The notes under the pieces were generated by a model, which did not search any database, had not been told where the DNA came from, and saw nothing but the letters and a program-made list of their open reading frames with translations. Below are positions 21,701-33,384 of a stretch of 64,000 bases of DNA, one piece after another. The DNA is from Apricaphanius iberus. Its lineage: Eukaryota; Chordata; Actinopteri; Cyprinodontiformes; Aphaniidae. The translations under genes and the position numbers were made by a program. The stretch lies in assembly GCA_028564705.1 (NCBI GenBank), contig JAPXFQ010002904.1, positions 2,294,001-2,358,000 of the forward strand, given 5' to 3'. How positions within the stretch are numbered: position 1 is the first letter of the stretch; each line of letters starts with the position of its first letter.

Positions 21701-24255
21701 AGAGGGAGAATTGGACAATCCAGTGTGAGTGACGAGCAGGAGCACAAGCCAGTGTATGTGTGTGTGTTTGTGTCTGTGGGTGGCAGGGGTGGTGAAGAAG
21801 CATTTGCGTAGCCTACTCATCTTTTCATTTTCTCTCCTCTCTGTCTGCCACCAGCAGGGGGGCTCTCTAATCATGTTTTTAGTAGTATTTACTAATGTTT
21901 CATTCATTAAGCTTCAGCATCCACAGGAGAGACATCATCTATCCTCCAAAGTGGAGGTTATTATCACCTTAAATCATCTTGCAGGGTACCTGTTTGCTTG
22001 GCTGTCATGGGCCGACTGAGGCCAACTCTAGTTGGCCCCTGAGGGAAAGAGCTGTCACTCTGCCCCCCTCTATTTCTCTCCCACTGCCACTCTTATTCTC
22101 TCATATTACTCCTCACCTTTTGCAGCTAGTCTTTTTCTTTTTTCTGTATCCGTTTATTTATTTAGCTAATATAAGCCTGTTTACTTTGTTAAATTGAAAT
22201 TTCAATCTAGATTATGATTCTAAAGATGATATAAGAATAGCATTTTTTAAATTTAAAGTCATCTTGTTAATAGCATTTATTTATCTTTTGTGGAAATAGA
22301 GGCAACATGATGTGTGATAAAAAGGAAAGAAAAAAAAAGTATTTTAGAATGATTTTAACGCAAAGGTAAAATGATTAGATATCACATTGTATGCATTCTT
22401 TAGCATCCTATATTAGGTGCAGTTAGATAGTAATAGTATTTTCTCCATGTCTGTTGAGAATAACGATCCTTACTTTAATTCTGATATTTCTGAAAGGTTG
22501 CACACATTTCTCAGTCCAGCGTGTTCTATGAATAACACAGGCTAAAAAGCTCAACAACAATGAATAAAAGTACTTTGCTGTACTTCAATACGCCTTCCAT
22601 TTAACTACTGAAAGTCTTGTTTTCTTGTAGCTTAAAATAACTTCACATTTGTAAATTATACTTTCCCATTTAGAATTAATTTTAAATATATTTGCTTCCT
22701 TTAAAGCCTTTCCTATGGAGCATTCAATGATCTGAACAGTTGAAGTTAAACTGATTCTCGTCTCCACCTGATTTCTCCTGTCTATAAAAACCTTATAATA
22801 ATTAAAAGTACTTGTTACATATGACATTAGTGAAAGACTTTGTCACTATTTCTAACAGCATCAGATCCAACTATTGTCCTTGCTCCATAAATATGTTTTC
22901 CCTCCCTGTCCGCCCTGTTAAAAGCTCACATCATGTGTCCCTTAACTGACTATCCTCTCTGCAGCTCCATTTAGTTTTCTTCTCCTCCTTTTGTGTCTTT
23001 CCTATGTTCATCCCACTTGTCCTCTCTCTGCAATCCTTCACTTTTTGCTGCTTGCTGTGGCAATTATCATCCCATCTCACTTTGGCGTGACCTCTGAGAT
23101 GATTAAGTGAGATTACCTGTACAGTAGCTGTGTGAGAAGCATGCTGTGAGATAGAGTGTGTGTGTGTGTGTGTGTGTTGGGGGTGGGGGGTAGGGGGTAC
23201 AGTAGCTAGAGTTGCCTTTAGCCCCGAGGCAGGTGAGGCCTACAGTGTCTGTATAGATGGCTGCTTGCTTAAAGTTTCCACCATGATTTGTGGAGTGCCA
23301 TATAAATGCAGTGCTTATTATCTTGGGTATAAATTAACAGAGTAAAAAGAAAAATATGAGGTAGGTTAGAAAGACGTGCTCTGGTTATACATTGCTCATA
23401 ATACAATCTAGATGTACAAAGACGTGTGGTACAATGTTAATAGATAGAAAGGACATTTCATAACTTTCATATGAATACTTCCAATGCAAGAGAACTATCT
23501 ACCCTGAATTAGTGGTGCTTCTACTCATCCCAATTTTAAGGTCCATGCCCGTACATACCCGATTGTTGGTTCCCTGCTTTCCTTGCAATATGCTTCTCAT
23601 TAGGTGTCCGTTGCTCATCACCACCTCAGGGTGGAACTTACACTAATGAGGACACTACATCTAACGAACATCCTCCTCCCTCTGTCCTTAATTACAGCGG
23701 CCTGCCTCTCCCCAGGCCACCACAGCACCCAGATTTTTTTTGCCCCCCCCCCCCAGTTCTCTAACTGAAACACAAGCATCACAAACTGTTTCTTCCCGAA
23801 AGCCGAAACAGAAGACACGCGTTCCTGTCCGCTGTGTTGGCACGCCATGTTCGGAGGGCACAATACTGAGGCTAAATATGCGTGTGTTTGTGCAGGGAAG
23901 TGGGTGTTTGTTCATTACACGGTGAGCTGTGCCATTATTTGATATTAGCTGAAACAAGCTGTAAGCTTCCGGGTAGATTTGTGATTAAGCATGCAGTTAC
24001 AAAACTATGTGTGAAGTATTGTGAACTCTTTTCTTAATAAGGAATGTTTTGACTGATGCACTTAATATTTACTTACTGATGCTAATACTCATTAGTGGCC
24101 TATTTCTTTCTTTACAGCAAACATTTTTATTCTCAAAAGCATGCTTTTGAGGATAAAAAGTTTTGCTGCAGTTTAATAAAATTGTGCTCCAGTCAAAGCC
24201 ATGGCAAAAATGCTATAATGGCAGACACTATACCTTTTAAAAGACATAGAAGGGG
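18715..24255. other. Non-coding interval, probably with an unclassified repeat at 19.0-19.9 kb
   Basis: No gene recognised. The part 19,030-19,860 starts with catagactgtaaaaaagagta and includes CpG-bearing pieces such as gcctagcggccaaatgg. Similar wording recurs in many teleost genomes, so a decayed non-autonomous DNA transposon is likely, but no ends were found. A short (TA)n run lies near 20,655-20,675, a (GT)n run near 23,157-23,178 and a 13-C run near 23,742. Confidence 0.4.
23157..23198 (+). repeat. (GT)n microsatellite adjoining a G-quadruplex-prone tract
   Basis: About eleven GT units are followed directly by three or four runs of five to six G (ttgggggtggggggtagggggt). Confidence 0.7.
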
Positions 24256-24266
24256 TCTTACAAACC

Positions 24267-24574
24267 ATCCATCCATCTTCTTAACTGCTTATCCAATTCA
24301 GGGTCACGGGGCAGCTGGAGCCTATCCCAGCAATTATCAGGTGTTAGGCAGGGTACACTCTGAACAGGATGCCAGTCTGTTGCAGGGCCAACACAGAGAG
24401 ACAGACAACCATTCACACTCACATTCATTCCTAGGCCGGAGTACCCGGAGAGAACCCACGCATACACGGGGAGAACATGCAAACTCCATGCAGAAAGTCC
24501 CTGGGCTGGGATACGAACCCACGACCTTCTTGCTGCAAGGCAACAGCGCTAACCACTGCGCCACCGTGCAGCCC
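24267..24574 (-). repeat. tRNA-derived SINE with perfect target-site duplication
   Basis: On the minus strand the 308-bp copy begins GGGCTGCACGGTGGCGCAGT. The A box (TGGCGCAGTGG) lies at 24,553-24,563 and the B box (GGTTCGTATCC) at 24,509-24,519, about 34 bp apart. It ends in an ATGGATGG tail. An 11-bp direct repeat TCTTACAAACC flanks it exactly (24,256-24,266 and 24,575-24,585). It is transcribed by RNA polymerase III if active and is mobilised by a partner LINE. The perfect duplication and intact boxes suggest a fairly young insertion. Confidence 0.9.
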
Positions 24575-24585
24575 TCTTACAAACC

Positions 24586-25055
24586 AGGTATGTCTAATTA
24601 AATCTAGTTTTGTGGATTTTCAGTTCATTAGTGAGGGTAGAGCTTTATAATTTCCTCTGTTTGAAGAATACTGCAGGGTTTAACACAATGCCAAGAAGGC
24701 TAGCATTGACCTTAAATAAAGATTTGCTGCTTTCCCTAAATCTAGTAAGGGCTATAAGCCATTTGAAATCAAGTTGAAGTCAATCATTCTGCAATGAGAA
24801 AAACTATTCAAATTAGGAAAATAATTAAGATATTTTTGTCTCCTTTCATTTTGAAATGGGTGTCTAAGCACATTCAGGCACAGGTCAGGGTGTGCAATAC
24901 TTAGTTAAATTACAAAAGACTCCAAAGTTCCTTCTCAGGCTCTATAGGCCTTGTAGGTTTGTAGGTAAAATGTTTAAGTTGGTGATGGCATTTTTATAAT
25001 AATGGCTTGTATTATAGTGTTGTTAGGAAAAGGACTTTTTCGCTCTAAAAATAAA
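24586..25055. other. Non-coding interval
   Basis: AT-rich sequence with no recognised element. Confidence 0.5.
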
Positions 25056-25059
25056 ATGA

Positions 25060-25570
25060 CAGAACAACTTAGGTTTGCAAAGTTGCATCTGAATAAATAT
25101 CAGTACATCTATAACAGTGTCCTTTGGATAGATCAGACAAAAGTAATGATATGTAACCAAAATGCAATGCTTAGCATTTGGCAAAAAACTAATTAATATC
25201 AATAATAGAAAAAGAATCTCATACATAATTTTAAGCATGGCTTTGGTAGGGTGGTAATTTGGTCTTAATTTTCATTTACAAACCTTAAGTACCTTAAAAT
25301 AAATTAGCTGGCAATGAACTTGACTCTAAACAAAAATCTATTCTAGTAAAACAGAAACTGTCAAGAGGACTCATGATCTCATTTAATCATTTATTTTCAG
25401 AGAGTTTATAAATAAATGGATCAAGGTGTTACAAAGTGAAGATCTCAACCCAATTATAAATCACTGCTTGAACATTGACAAATTTAAAAAAAAATTCACT
25501 GAAGAAGTAATGTTGTGAAGATGGATGGACCAAAATTCCTTAACCTTGTCCAACAGAAAAAAACTGCTGG
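25060..25570 (+). mobile_element. Tc1-like transposase fossil
   Basis: Plus-strand fragments follow the usual order of a Tc1 catalytic domain: aaagttgcatctgaataaa, gtcctttggatagatcagac (the WSDE/TK block), aagcatggctttggtagggtggtaatttgg (HGGG..VIWG block, mutated) and caaggtgttacaaagtgaag followed by atctcaacccaattat (the DLNPIE block, now EDLNPII). Many substitutions and deletions leave no open frame, and terminal repeats are not visible. Confidence 0.55.
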
Positions 25571-26635
25571 TGTAAAAAATAACAATTGTTGTTCTAGGTT
25601 GTGGGAGAAAAAACAACGTTTACAGAATCCCTTATTTTGTCAAAGCTAGATGTTTCTTTCAAAACTGGTGCCGTATTTTCTATTCATGCAACAGTGTTCA
25701 ATGATTTATTAGACAGTTTGCGGCAGCAAAGCCCTTGAAAGGATGAAATGGACCTAATCCTCAGTAATAGGCATAAATTATGACCAGAGGATGTCTGAAT
25801 GCAGTGTTAACTGTGGCCAAAATAAGGCTCTGTAATTGGTCATTTTGGAGCATCAGAAGACCATAAGTATCGTTCCATATGGACATGCTTCAGGGCCTAA
25901 AGTTTCCTCACGAGCACCTAGGGTTATTATGTGCTAATTTGTAACAATTTCTTAAAGACTGACCCATTGTCATCGCTTGTGGCTTCTCTTCCATCTCAGT
26001 CTCAACAAGATGTGAGGAAACTAATTAGGGCAAAGTGGAAACCAAGTATGCCTCAAACTTTTACAACCATTTTCATTTCCCCACATTTCTTATTAGCATT
26101 CATTTGTGAATTAAACTCATCTGTCAATGTACAATCTACAATATGTAAACTCGAAATTTGAATTATTTGAAACAAAGAAACCACTAGATTAATATGAATT
26201 ATTAAATTATTCTTGAAAGTCCCTATCCTCTATTTTCTTTGCCTTTATTTACTTTATCTGACTTGTTCTGCTGCTGTGTGTAACCACAGTATATTATAAA
26301 TGGAACAGGATTTTAGATTAGAAATTAATTTGGATAATTTGTCTCCAACCTCTCCCTCCTGCAGCAACTCCTGCCAGAAATATGTTAATATATGAAATTA
26401 AGTAATATTTGGCCCCAGATACACATGCTTATAAAGAGAATGAACACGACTAACAAGAGGAGGAAAAGAATAGATGGAGCGCTCAAGTTGATTGAATCTC
26501 TAAGCAGTTAGTTTGGCTCTCTGGGCATGCTCATTAAAGAGTTGTTTTATTTCCTGCTGTTGCACTCAGGACAAACTTGAGAAGAGTTTAACATGGCAAT
26601 AGATGAGGTTTAAAGATAAGAAGGATGACTCGTGG
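25571..26635. other. AT-rich non-coding interval
   Basis: No recognised gene or repeat; the open frame at 25,931-26,161 has no known motif. Confidence 0.45.
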
Positions 26636-26639
26636 TTAC

Positions 26640-27553
26640 TACTACTGAAGGTGTGTAGTAGTCAAGTCACCCCCTCGAAAGTCCAGGTTGCACTCAAGTC
26701 TTTAGTAGTCCCAAAAATAGTCTTCCTAGTCAAATCATTATCACCTGAGAGCAAGTCAATGATAAGAAAGCAGGGTGTAGATTTTAAGACTAGAATAATG
26801 GAAGCCACACATGGTTTACTTTATTTAAGAAAAAAATAGTAGTCAGTAGGGATATGTATTGTCAAGAATCTGGTGATATGTATCGCAATACAAAAGAGAA
26901 AGTATGGTATATTGTGATATATCATGATATCGATATTAACTCTGATTCTAACTGTAGACATTTTTTCACAGCATTCTAAATATTCCTTTTTCAATCATAA
27001 CACATTCAGTTTTATTACTGCATCTAGTTGATCCATTGGAACCAAGAAGGTGAAAACAGCCATCACCTAGCAGTCATACTTTTAATTTGATTACAAAATT
27101 ATATTCTAATATTTTTTAAATCAATACTTTGCTTTTAAATATTGATAAAATATTGTGACATAAAATATCGTGATATATTGGTATATCAATATTTTCTTAC
27201 ATCCCTAGAACTCCCTAGTACTCAGTTTGCAACTGCAAAAAAAAATGCTTAAAATAAATTAGAAACCAATAGATAATAAACATGTTAACCATACACTCAC
27301 AAAGGTTTAGGGAAGTTATTAAATTGGTCCGTAATCTGAATTAATATAACACGCTAACATTGGCATTGGCTGCATTCTAATTTCAGCAATAGCAATTTAT
27401 CCTGTCGGGATCCAAATTCAAGTCCTGATGTTGCTAGCCCAAGTCCATATGCAAGTCATAAACGTGCTGCTCAAGTCAAGTCACAGGTTCTTGAAAAGTG
27501 ACTCAAGTCAGGATTTGAGTCTGAGTCCAGGACCCGGGTGCTCCATCCCTGGA
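26640..27553. mobile_element. Repeat with CAAGTC-rich arms, split by a MITE
   Basis: Both arms (26,640-26,770 and 27,410-27,553) are dense in caagtc/gactca motifs (for example gctcaagtcaagtcacaggt), a wording typical of an abundant teleost DNA repeat that ends in tgctccatccctg. The right end is near 27,553; the left end is unclear. A separate TAGGGATA-ended MITE sits between the arms. Confidence 0.45.
26847..27207. mobile_element. hAT-type MITE (TAGGGATATG ends)
   Basis: The left end TAGGGATATGTATTGTCAAG and the right end (ATTTTCTTACATCCCTA) are inverted. The interior is full of gatatatcatgatatcg motifs. A near-repeat agtagtcag / agtactcag lies at 26,838-26,846 and 27,217-27,226, but not immediately at the right end, so the target duplication is uncertain. 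No coding capacity. Confidence 0.6.
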
Positions 27554-30500
27554 AAGAACTGCTGATAGGATAGAATGAATAAGAAACAATTTATTCTATA
27601 GCAGGAATGGCAAATATTTGGAAGGGATTGAACCAACGCTCCATGTTTTCATAGTTTTTTTTTTCTTTTCTTTTATAGTAGAATGCATTGTCCTTAAATT
27701 TGCCCATTGAGTTGCACTGTATGGAGTGTTAAGCCGAATTTATTTGTATAGGTAACATTGGAAATTAATAAGAAACATCTAATCATATTTCTGTTTATTG
27801 TTCAGATTGTTTTGTTTGATTAAACCAAGTTTCAAATGGTGTCACTGGATGAATTTTGGATATGTTTCAGTACTATTCAACTATCACTGGGAACGAGATG
27901 TAAAACTATTAAAGGCACGAATGCCTTTTCCTTGTTAACAAAATGGCTAAAAAATGAAAGCGTCTGATAATAAAATCCACCAAGAATGCAGTAGAAGAAA
28001 CATTTACAAGGAAACACATAGATAAAAAGAAGAGAAACAAATTTAAGCTCATCTATTCATCTATAAACAACTAGCTTAACATTGGCTGCAATTTTTAATG
28101 ATGGTGTTCAACACAGTGATTGGATATCCACAAGTATACCTAAATACGTCACCACTCAACCCTGCCCTAAACCGAATTAAAGTGTGAAACTGCAACAGTC
28201 ACAATAATCCTTTCATTTCATTCTTTATCTAAAAATGGATGCAATATACTTGGACACGTTCCTTTATCCTTATTTTATTTCCTCTAGGGTTCGTACACTT
28301 ATATATAATGCGTGTTTAGTGTGAGTTCATGAAAACAAATTTATGGATGCAAACACTTATGCTGACCTATTGAGAGCTCTGGCAGGAACATCTCCCCTCT
28401 ATTGATGGATTACCAGTTCAGTTCCACTTACAGGAATCGGCCATCCAAAATAAATTCTTAGAAGTTTGTGCACATGTGTTTTTTCCTCCCTTATTTTTTC
28501 AACCCTGCTATTTGATATGTATCATCAAATGGAATTATGCTGGTGCCTGTGTGTTTTAGCCAAAAGCCCATCATTGTATTTCTTTGCTCTAGTGAACTGA
28601 ATCATTTTCCCACTATGCAAAATAGGAAATAAGAAAAAGATAATGCACTTTTTTGCTTCTAAGAATCGTGGGAATTGAAGGAAAGGAAAAAAAAAATATG
28701 CCACTAAAGGGAGATGAGTGTGTTGTTTGGAACTGGTGTGTATGTGTGTGCATATTTAAGCGACCACAACCTAAGATCAACTTCACATTAAGAACTGCCC
28801 TGTGGGTAGTTTAAAAATGAGAGTACATGCTGGCTAGCAAGAAATTTGCATTGCGGTGCGAGACGGTGAGAACACAAAGGTGATAGATGCACATCTCATG
28901 CTGCGTTGTGGGCTTTCTTGTCCCCCCTCCATCTCTATCTGTCCCTGGCCATGCAAGCATGATGCTCTTTATGTCACTTCTCACGGGTGTAGCACATTAC
29001 AAAGCCTCATAGACTGTGAATAAACAGTGTGGCATGATTAAAACCTGATATCAAAACCCACCAAGGATGCACAGCGAGTTGCTGTCATCTCAGGTATTTG
29101 AGGAGTCAGATTAGTTTTTAAAGGCCTATGAAGCCCATCGTATCTCTGCAGAAAAGGGTGCCTAGAGAATGAGCGCTACATAAAAATCCTTTTACAGAAT
29201 TCTTTTACAAGTTTATTTGATTTTATTTCATTGTAAGATATATTTTTATAAACAATGACGATGTAAGTCATGTTTTAAAAGGAGAATGTAAAAAGACAGC
29301 TATTGATGAGGAAAAAAGTAAACCAACATATAACGGAACGTACTGCTGGATAGTACTAATTAACGTTTTTCTTTCTCTCTTCCTTCTCTCTTCTATCTTT
29401 TCTCCTTACCTTTTCTTCCTCTTCCCTCTCTCTTTGTGTGATAGATCTGCAGCACCCTCCTCCCCTCCCACAGTTAATTGAAACCCATGAGACTCCTCTT
29501 GCATAAAATCAGATTTATCTATCCATAAAAGGATTTCGTTAAAAATAGTCCAAATCCAGTGGCTCACAACTGAAAGCCTGCAGCTACTTAGGCGAGGCTG
29601 GCTCCAGCCCCTTTTGCCCTTGCTCAGTCAACGCGGTAAAACAAGTGCTGCCTATTGCTAACTAGCTGGGGACCCATTAATTAATTGCAGAAAAACACAG
29701 ACATTATGTCTGTGGGGCACGATATTCTCCCTACCCCAGAAGAAAGAGTATGTGTGCTTGTGTGTGCATGTCTGTGTTGCCCCCATGCACAGACTTTGTG
29801 AATGGTCTCAAATGTCCCCTGTGCAGTTTATAATAAGTGGAAACTGATGATAGTCCACAATGATCGTGAAGATCCAATGGACCATCCAAAACCCACTGAT
29901 TGTGGAAGACCTCAAAAATTAAAGAATGTATGTAAGCAAAACAGAAACATGACCAGGTGATGCTGTTTGGTATTGATGTATTGAACAGATTATCTAAAAT
30001 AACTTTTAGGGATTTCCGATATTATCGTCCTACAGTCAATATGGCCTGATATTGGCATTAAAATGTAATTATTGAATCAACAAAATTATCATTTTTTACT
30101 TTTTTACTTACATTTTTTACATGACTTTTAAACCGTACATTTATACCATGTACATAGCATTCAATGTCCTGTGGGCAGGATGTTGCGTACTTAGGGTCAA
30201 ATACACCTTTTTCTGGACACCCCTTTAATGTACATATTGTACATATTTAAAAAGTCATGAGTCTTGAGATTACTCAAATGTAGATCAATAGAGGATACAA
30301 TCACAACTGTAGACACAGCAACCACTTTTGTCAAACTACGGACTCACCTTTATACCCTCATATCAGTGCCATCTTGAACAAAACTGGTATTTTTTACATT
30401 CACAATGGTCCAGGTAATGTCTTCCAATAGAATAGTTAGTTCACAACAACTGACCAGATTAATTCAACATAATCCTTTTCTGCAAAACTTTTGTAAATTC

Positions 30501-32840
30501 CTTCCTCTTAAGCATTTCATGAGAATAAGTGCTAGCTTTTGATTGACATCTTATTTGTGATTTCATAGGTATATCTTTCAAACCAATCATGGCAAAGAAT
30601 AATGATGATTGACACATCAAAGAGCCAATGGAATGCTGAGTATGCAGATGTTTTTCCTGGGGGGTGGGCTTTATCAAATGACTTGAAACTCAGACGTAAA
30701 TTGATTTATCCAAACAGAGGTTATAGTATTACACATAGTTACGCACCAATAAGATGATTACTGAGGTCTGCATGAATAATTAGTGTCATTATTGAGTTAT
30801 TTTAATCACCTGGTGTCCACAAAATGCTACCTTTTGGATTAATTTACATTGTTTATGCTAATGTAAAGCAAACTGCTTTACATTAGCATAAACAATGCTG
30901 ACTGCTGATAGATAAGGAGAATGACTGGACTGGTCACAAAATGTTGTTTCTTACTTATCTAACTCTGGAGAGGATGGTAACAGACAACATTTAAATTAGG
31001 GGGGGGATATCCTTTTGATATGTATCCACGGTTGGCCATAGAAAATGAAATGGCGGTTGATTTTCACTGTCTTAAACAACTCTGAACTCATTCAAATTTG
31101 TTATGTTGGTATTTACAGAGAAGATGATGTTTTTTTACACAGGCAATGCAGGTGGAAGGAAGTAAACCACCAATAATTTTCCTGTCTGAAAGACAGTTGT
31201 TAACGTCATAAGTAGTTTCCTGTTAGAGAAATAATCTGATCGAGAAGCAATACAGTATAAAAAGGAATTAATTATCATTCAATATAAATATTATACTTAA
31301 AATATGTAAATAAATAATTAAATAAATAGATACAAAATTTAAAAAATCATTACAGAAGTTAACATTTTATGTGTTGAACTGAATGTTCTGTAGAAAAAAC
31401 AAAAAACAAAAAATATGCAGACCATAAATTCATAACCTACAACAGCAGCAATGAACTTAGAGTTGTCGGTAGAGTTATCCAAAGTGAGAATATCATGATA
31501 GACTTTGACTCATCCCCTAAAGACTTGAAACTTTAATTGGACCTAAAAAAAGCAAAAAAATAAACACGACTTATGAATCTCTCTATTTTATACTCAATGA
31601 ACAACCTAAAATCAAATATCTTAAATCGTCCCTTTAAGCAGCTGCATCAAACAATTACCACATTTGGGTTTCTCTGGCACTGGCCACTGCTTATTTAGTG
31701 TCTTTTGGGGTTATGGGTGGCTCACATCCAAATAGCCCTAGATTTATAATACTCCCGGCTCCCTCATTCCTCCCTATGTGTTTACAAGGTGTTGTTATTT
31801 GGATCATAGCAAAAGATAGATATTGGTGGTGCTACAACCTCCTTAGTTATTTGGGAATCGAGTAAGGATCAGATTTTTGGTGCATAATTAAGCTGGAGAG
31901 GGATTAAAAAAAAAATTCAAAAAAGAAGCCCTGGGGGCAACCATTACTGATGAAACACCCTAAGGACAAGGTTCACATATGTGGCACCCAAACTAAGGGT
32001 TTGTCTTATTAATTTTCTATCATTGGACATAAGGTGACATTTTGCCCAATACATTGGCTGACATTGTGTGAGAATTAGCAATATTACGACATGCAGTTGT
32101 TTTCTTGTGTAAAAATATGCGCATGTATGAGTCTGCACCTATTAGTTTGGTTGCGTTCGCATCTGGCTCTAAAATGATACATGATGCCGCTGTGTTGTAT
32201 CTCCAGTCGGTGCTTCCAGGCTTCAGCTCTCTCTTCTTGTACAGGGAATTAATAGGCAGCTGCCACTGGTGCGTTAAATTGCTTTGCATTGGGTAGTGCA
32301 GATAACTGGATTATTTATTTGTTATATGACCCGTACTAGAACAATTGGCTTCTGCTTTGCTATTGTCTTTAAATGAGATCTTGTTTCCCTGCATAGTTTT
32401 TGAAGACACTCCGTGTAATTGTTTCAAACCATGACACGGGTTGCAAGGTTTGGTGTTTAATTCTATTATTTATAATGAGATTCCTTTTTTTGCCATGTTT
32501 TCTTATTGCAAGATAAAATTAAAAACAATAATAAACCTATTCTTTAACATTTTAAATAAATAGTAATATATTTGTGTTCAGTGCACCGATTGGTTTGTAC
32601 CTTGTTGTTCGTTAAAGCTTTACCAGTTCTTTGAAGATATAACTGAAGGTGAAGAGAAAAGAGTAATTTTACAATGTATGCATTTAGGTTTTTATATTAA
32701 AGCAATTTGTTGGCATAAACATGATCAGTTTATATTATATTGAAGTTACAACATATAAAGCCACCACAGAAAAGGAATTTCTCCTAAAACAATCTCTCAT
32801 CCAATAATAACCAAGCTGGCTCTTTTGTTATGTTAAGGCA
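27554..32840. other. Gene-free interval with a perfect hairpin and candidate conserved blocks
   Basis: No exon recognised. A TAGGGATT-like MITE fragment may lie near 30,006-30,075 (gggatttccgatattatcg). Blocks at 29,440-29,720 and 32,020-32,430 are less AT-rich and motif-dense and could be conserved non-coding DNA. A perfect hairpin is at 30,847-30,897. Confidence 0.4.
30847..30897. repeat. Perfect 24-bp inverted repeat with 3-nt loop
   Basis: The arm 30,847-30,870 (cattgtttatgctaatgtaa then agca) is matched by its exact complement at 30,874-30,897, separated only by aac. No flanking target duplication or element end was recognised. Transcribed, it would fold into an uninterrupted 24-bp stem. 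Confidence 0.9.
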
Positions 32841-32844
32841 TACA

Positions 32845-32960
32845 AGGAAAGGCTACTTTATTTGTATAGCACACTTTTAAGGACAAGGCAATTCAAGGTG
32901 CTTGGATAAAATAAAATCAGCAATAAAATAACAGTAAAAGCAGAAAATACAACATACATA
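32845..32960 (-). repeat. Short fish retroelement 3'-end fragment
   Basis: The text tactttatttgtatagcaca then aaggcaattcaaggtgctt is the reverse complement of a widespread teleost LINE/SINE 3' tail (aagcaccttgaattgcctt, ctatacaaataaagta). Only the tail is present. Confidence 0.5.
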
Positions 32961-33384
32961 ACTAATGAAAAACCTCCTGTAACTCATGTGTATCTAAGTT
33001 CTTCTTGTCGCTCTTTGTCTTTCACCACATAAATTCCCACATGTTCCCTCTGTAATTCTTCTCGCTACCCTTCTTCATTGTAGAACACAATGTTGCTGTT
33101 ATTTTATCCACTGGAGCTGTCGTCCCCTTGCTGACCCTTATCGGTGACCTTCGGCAATCAGCTCTTTCTGTATACTGTTTTACTAGTAAAATTCCTTACA
33201 TAAAATTAAACAAAAATATTTATAAGAGGCACAAAGTGATGGGATAAAGACTTGTTTCAAACCAAAAACTAAAACTGTGTTGAGTATGTTTGTCGTTTTG
33301 AACATGAATGTAATAAGTTTGCTTCTTGGATCTATTTGATAGACATTCTCCAGGTACTAGAAGTGGTCATAACATAGTTGAAAC

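Noticed and set aside
21442..22197. Overlapping plus-strand frames near 21.4-22.2 kb
   Set aside because: No motif, low-complexity Ser/Pro/Leu content, no plausible splice partners or gene context.
30847..30897. microRNA precursor
   Set aside because: A perfect 24-bp stem with a 3-nt loop lacks the bulges and larger loop of a normal precursor; kept only as a hairpin of unknown origin.
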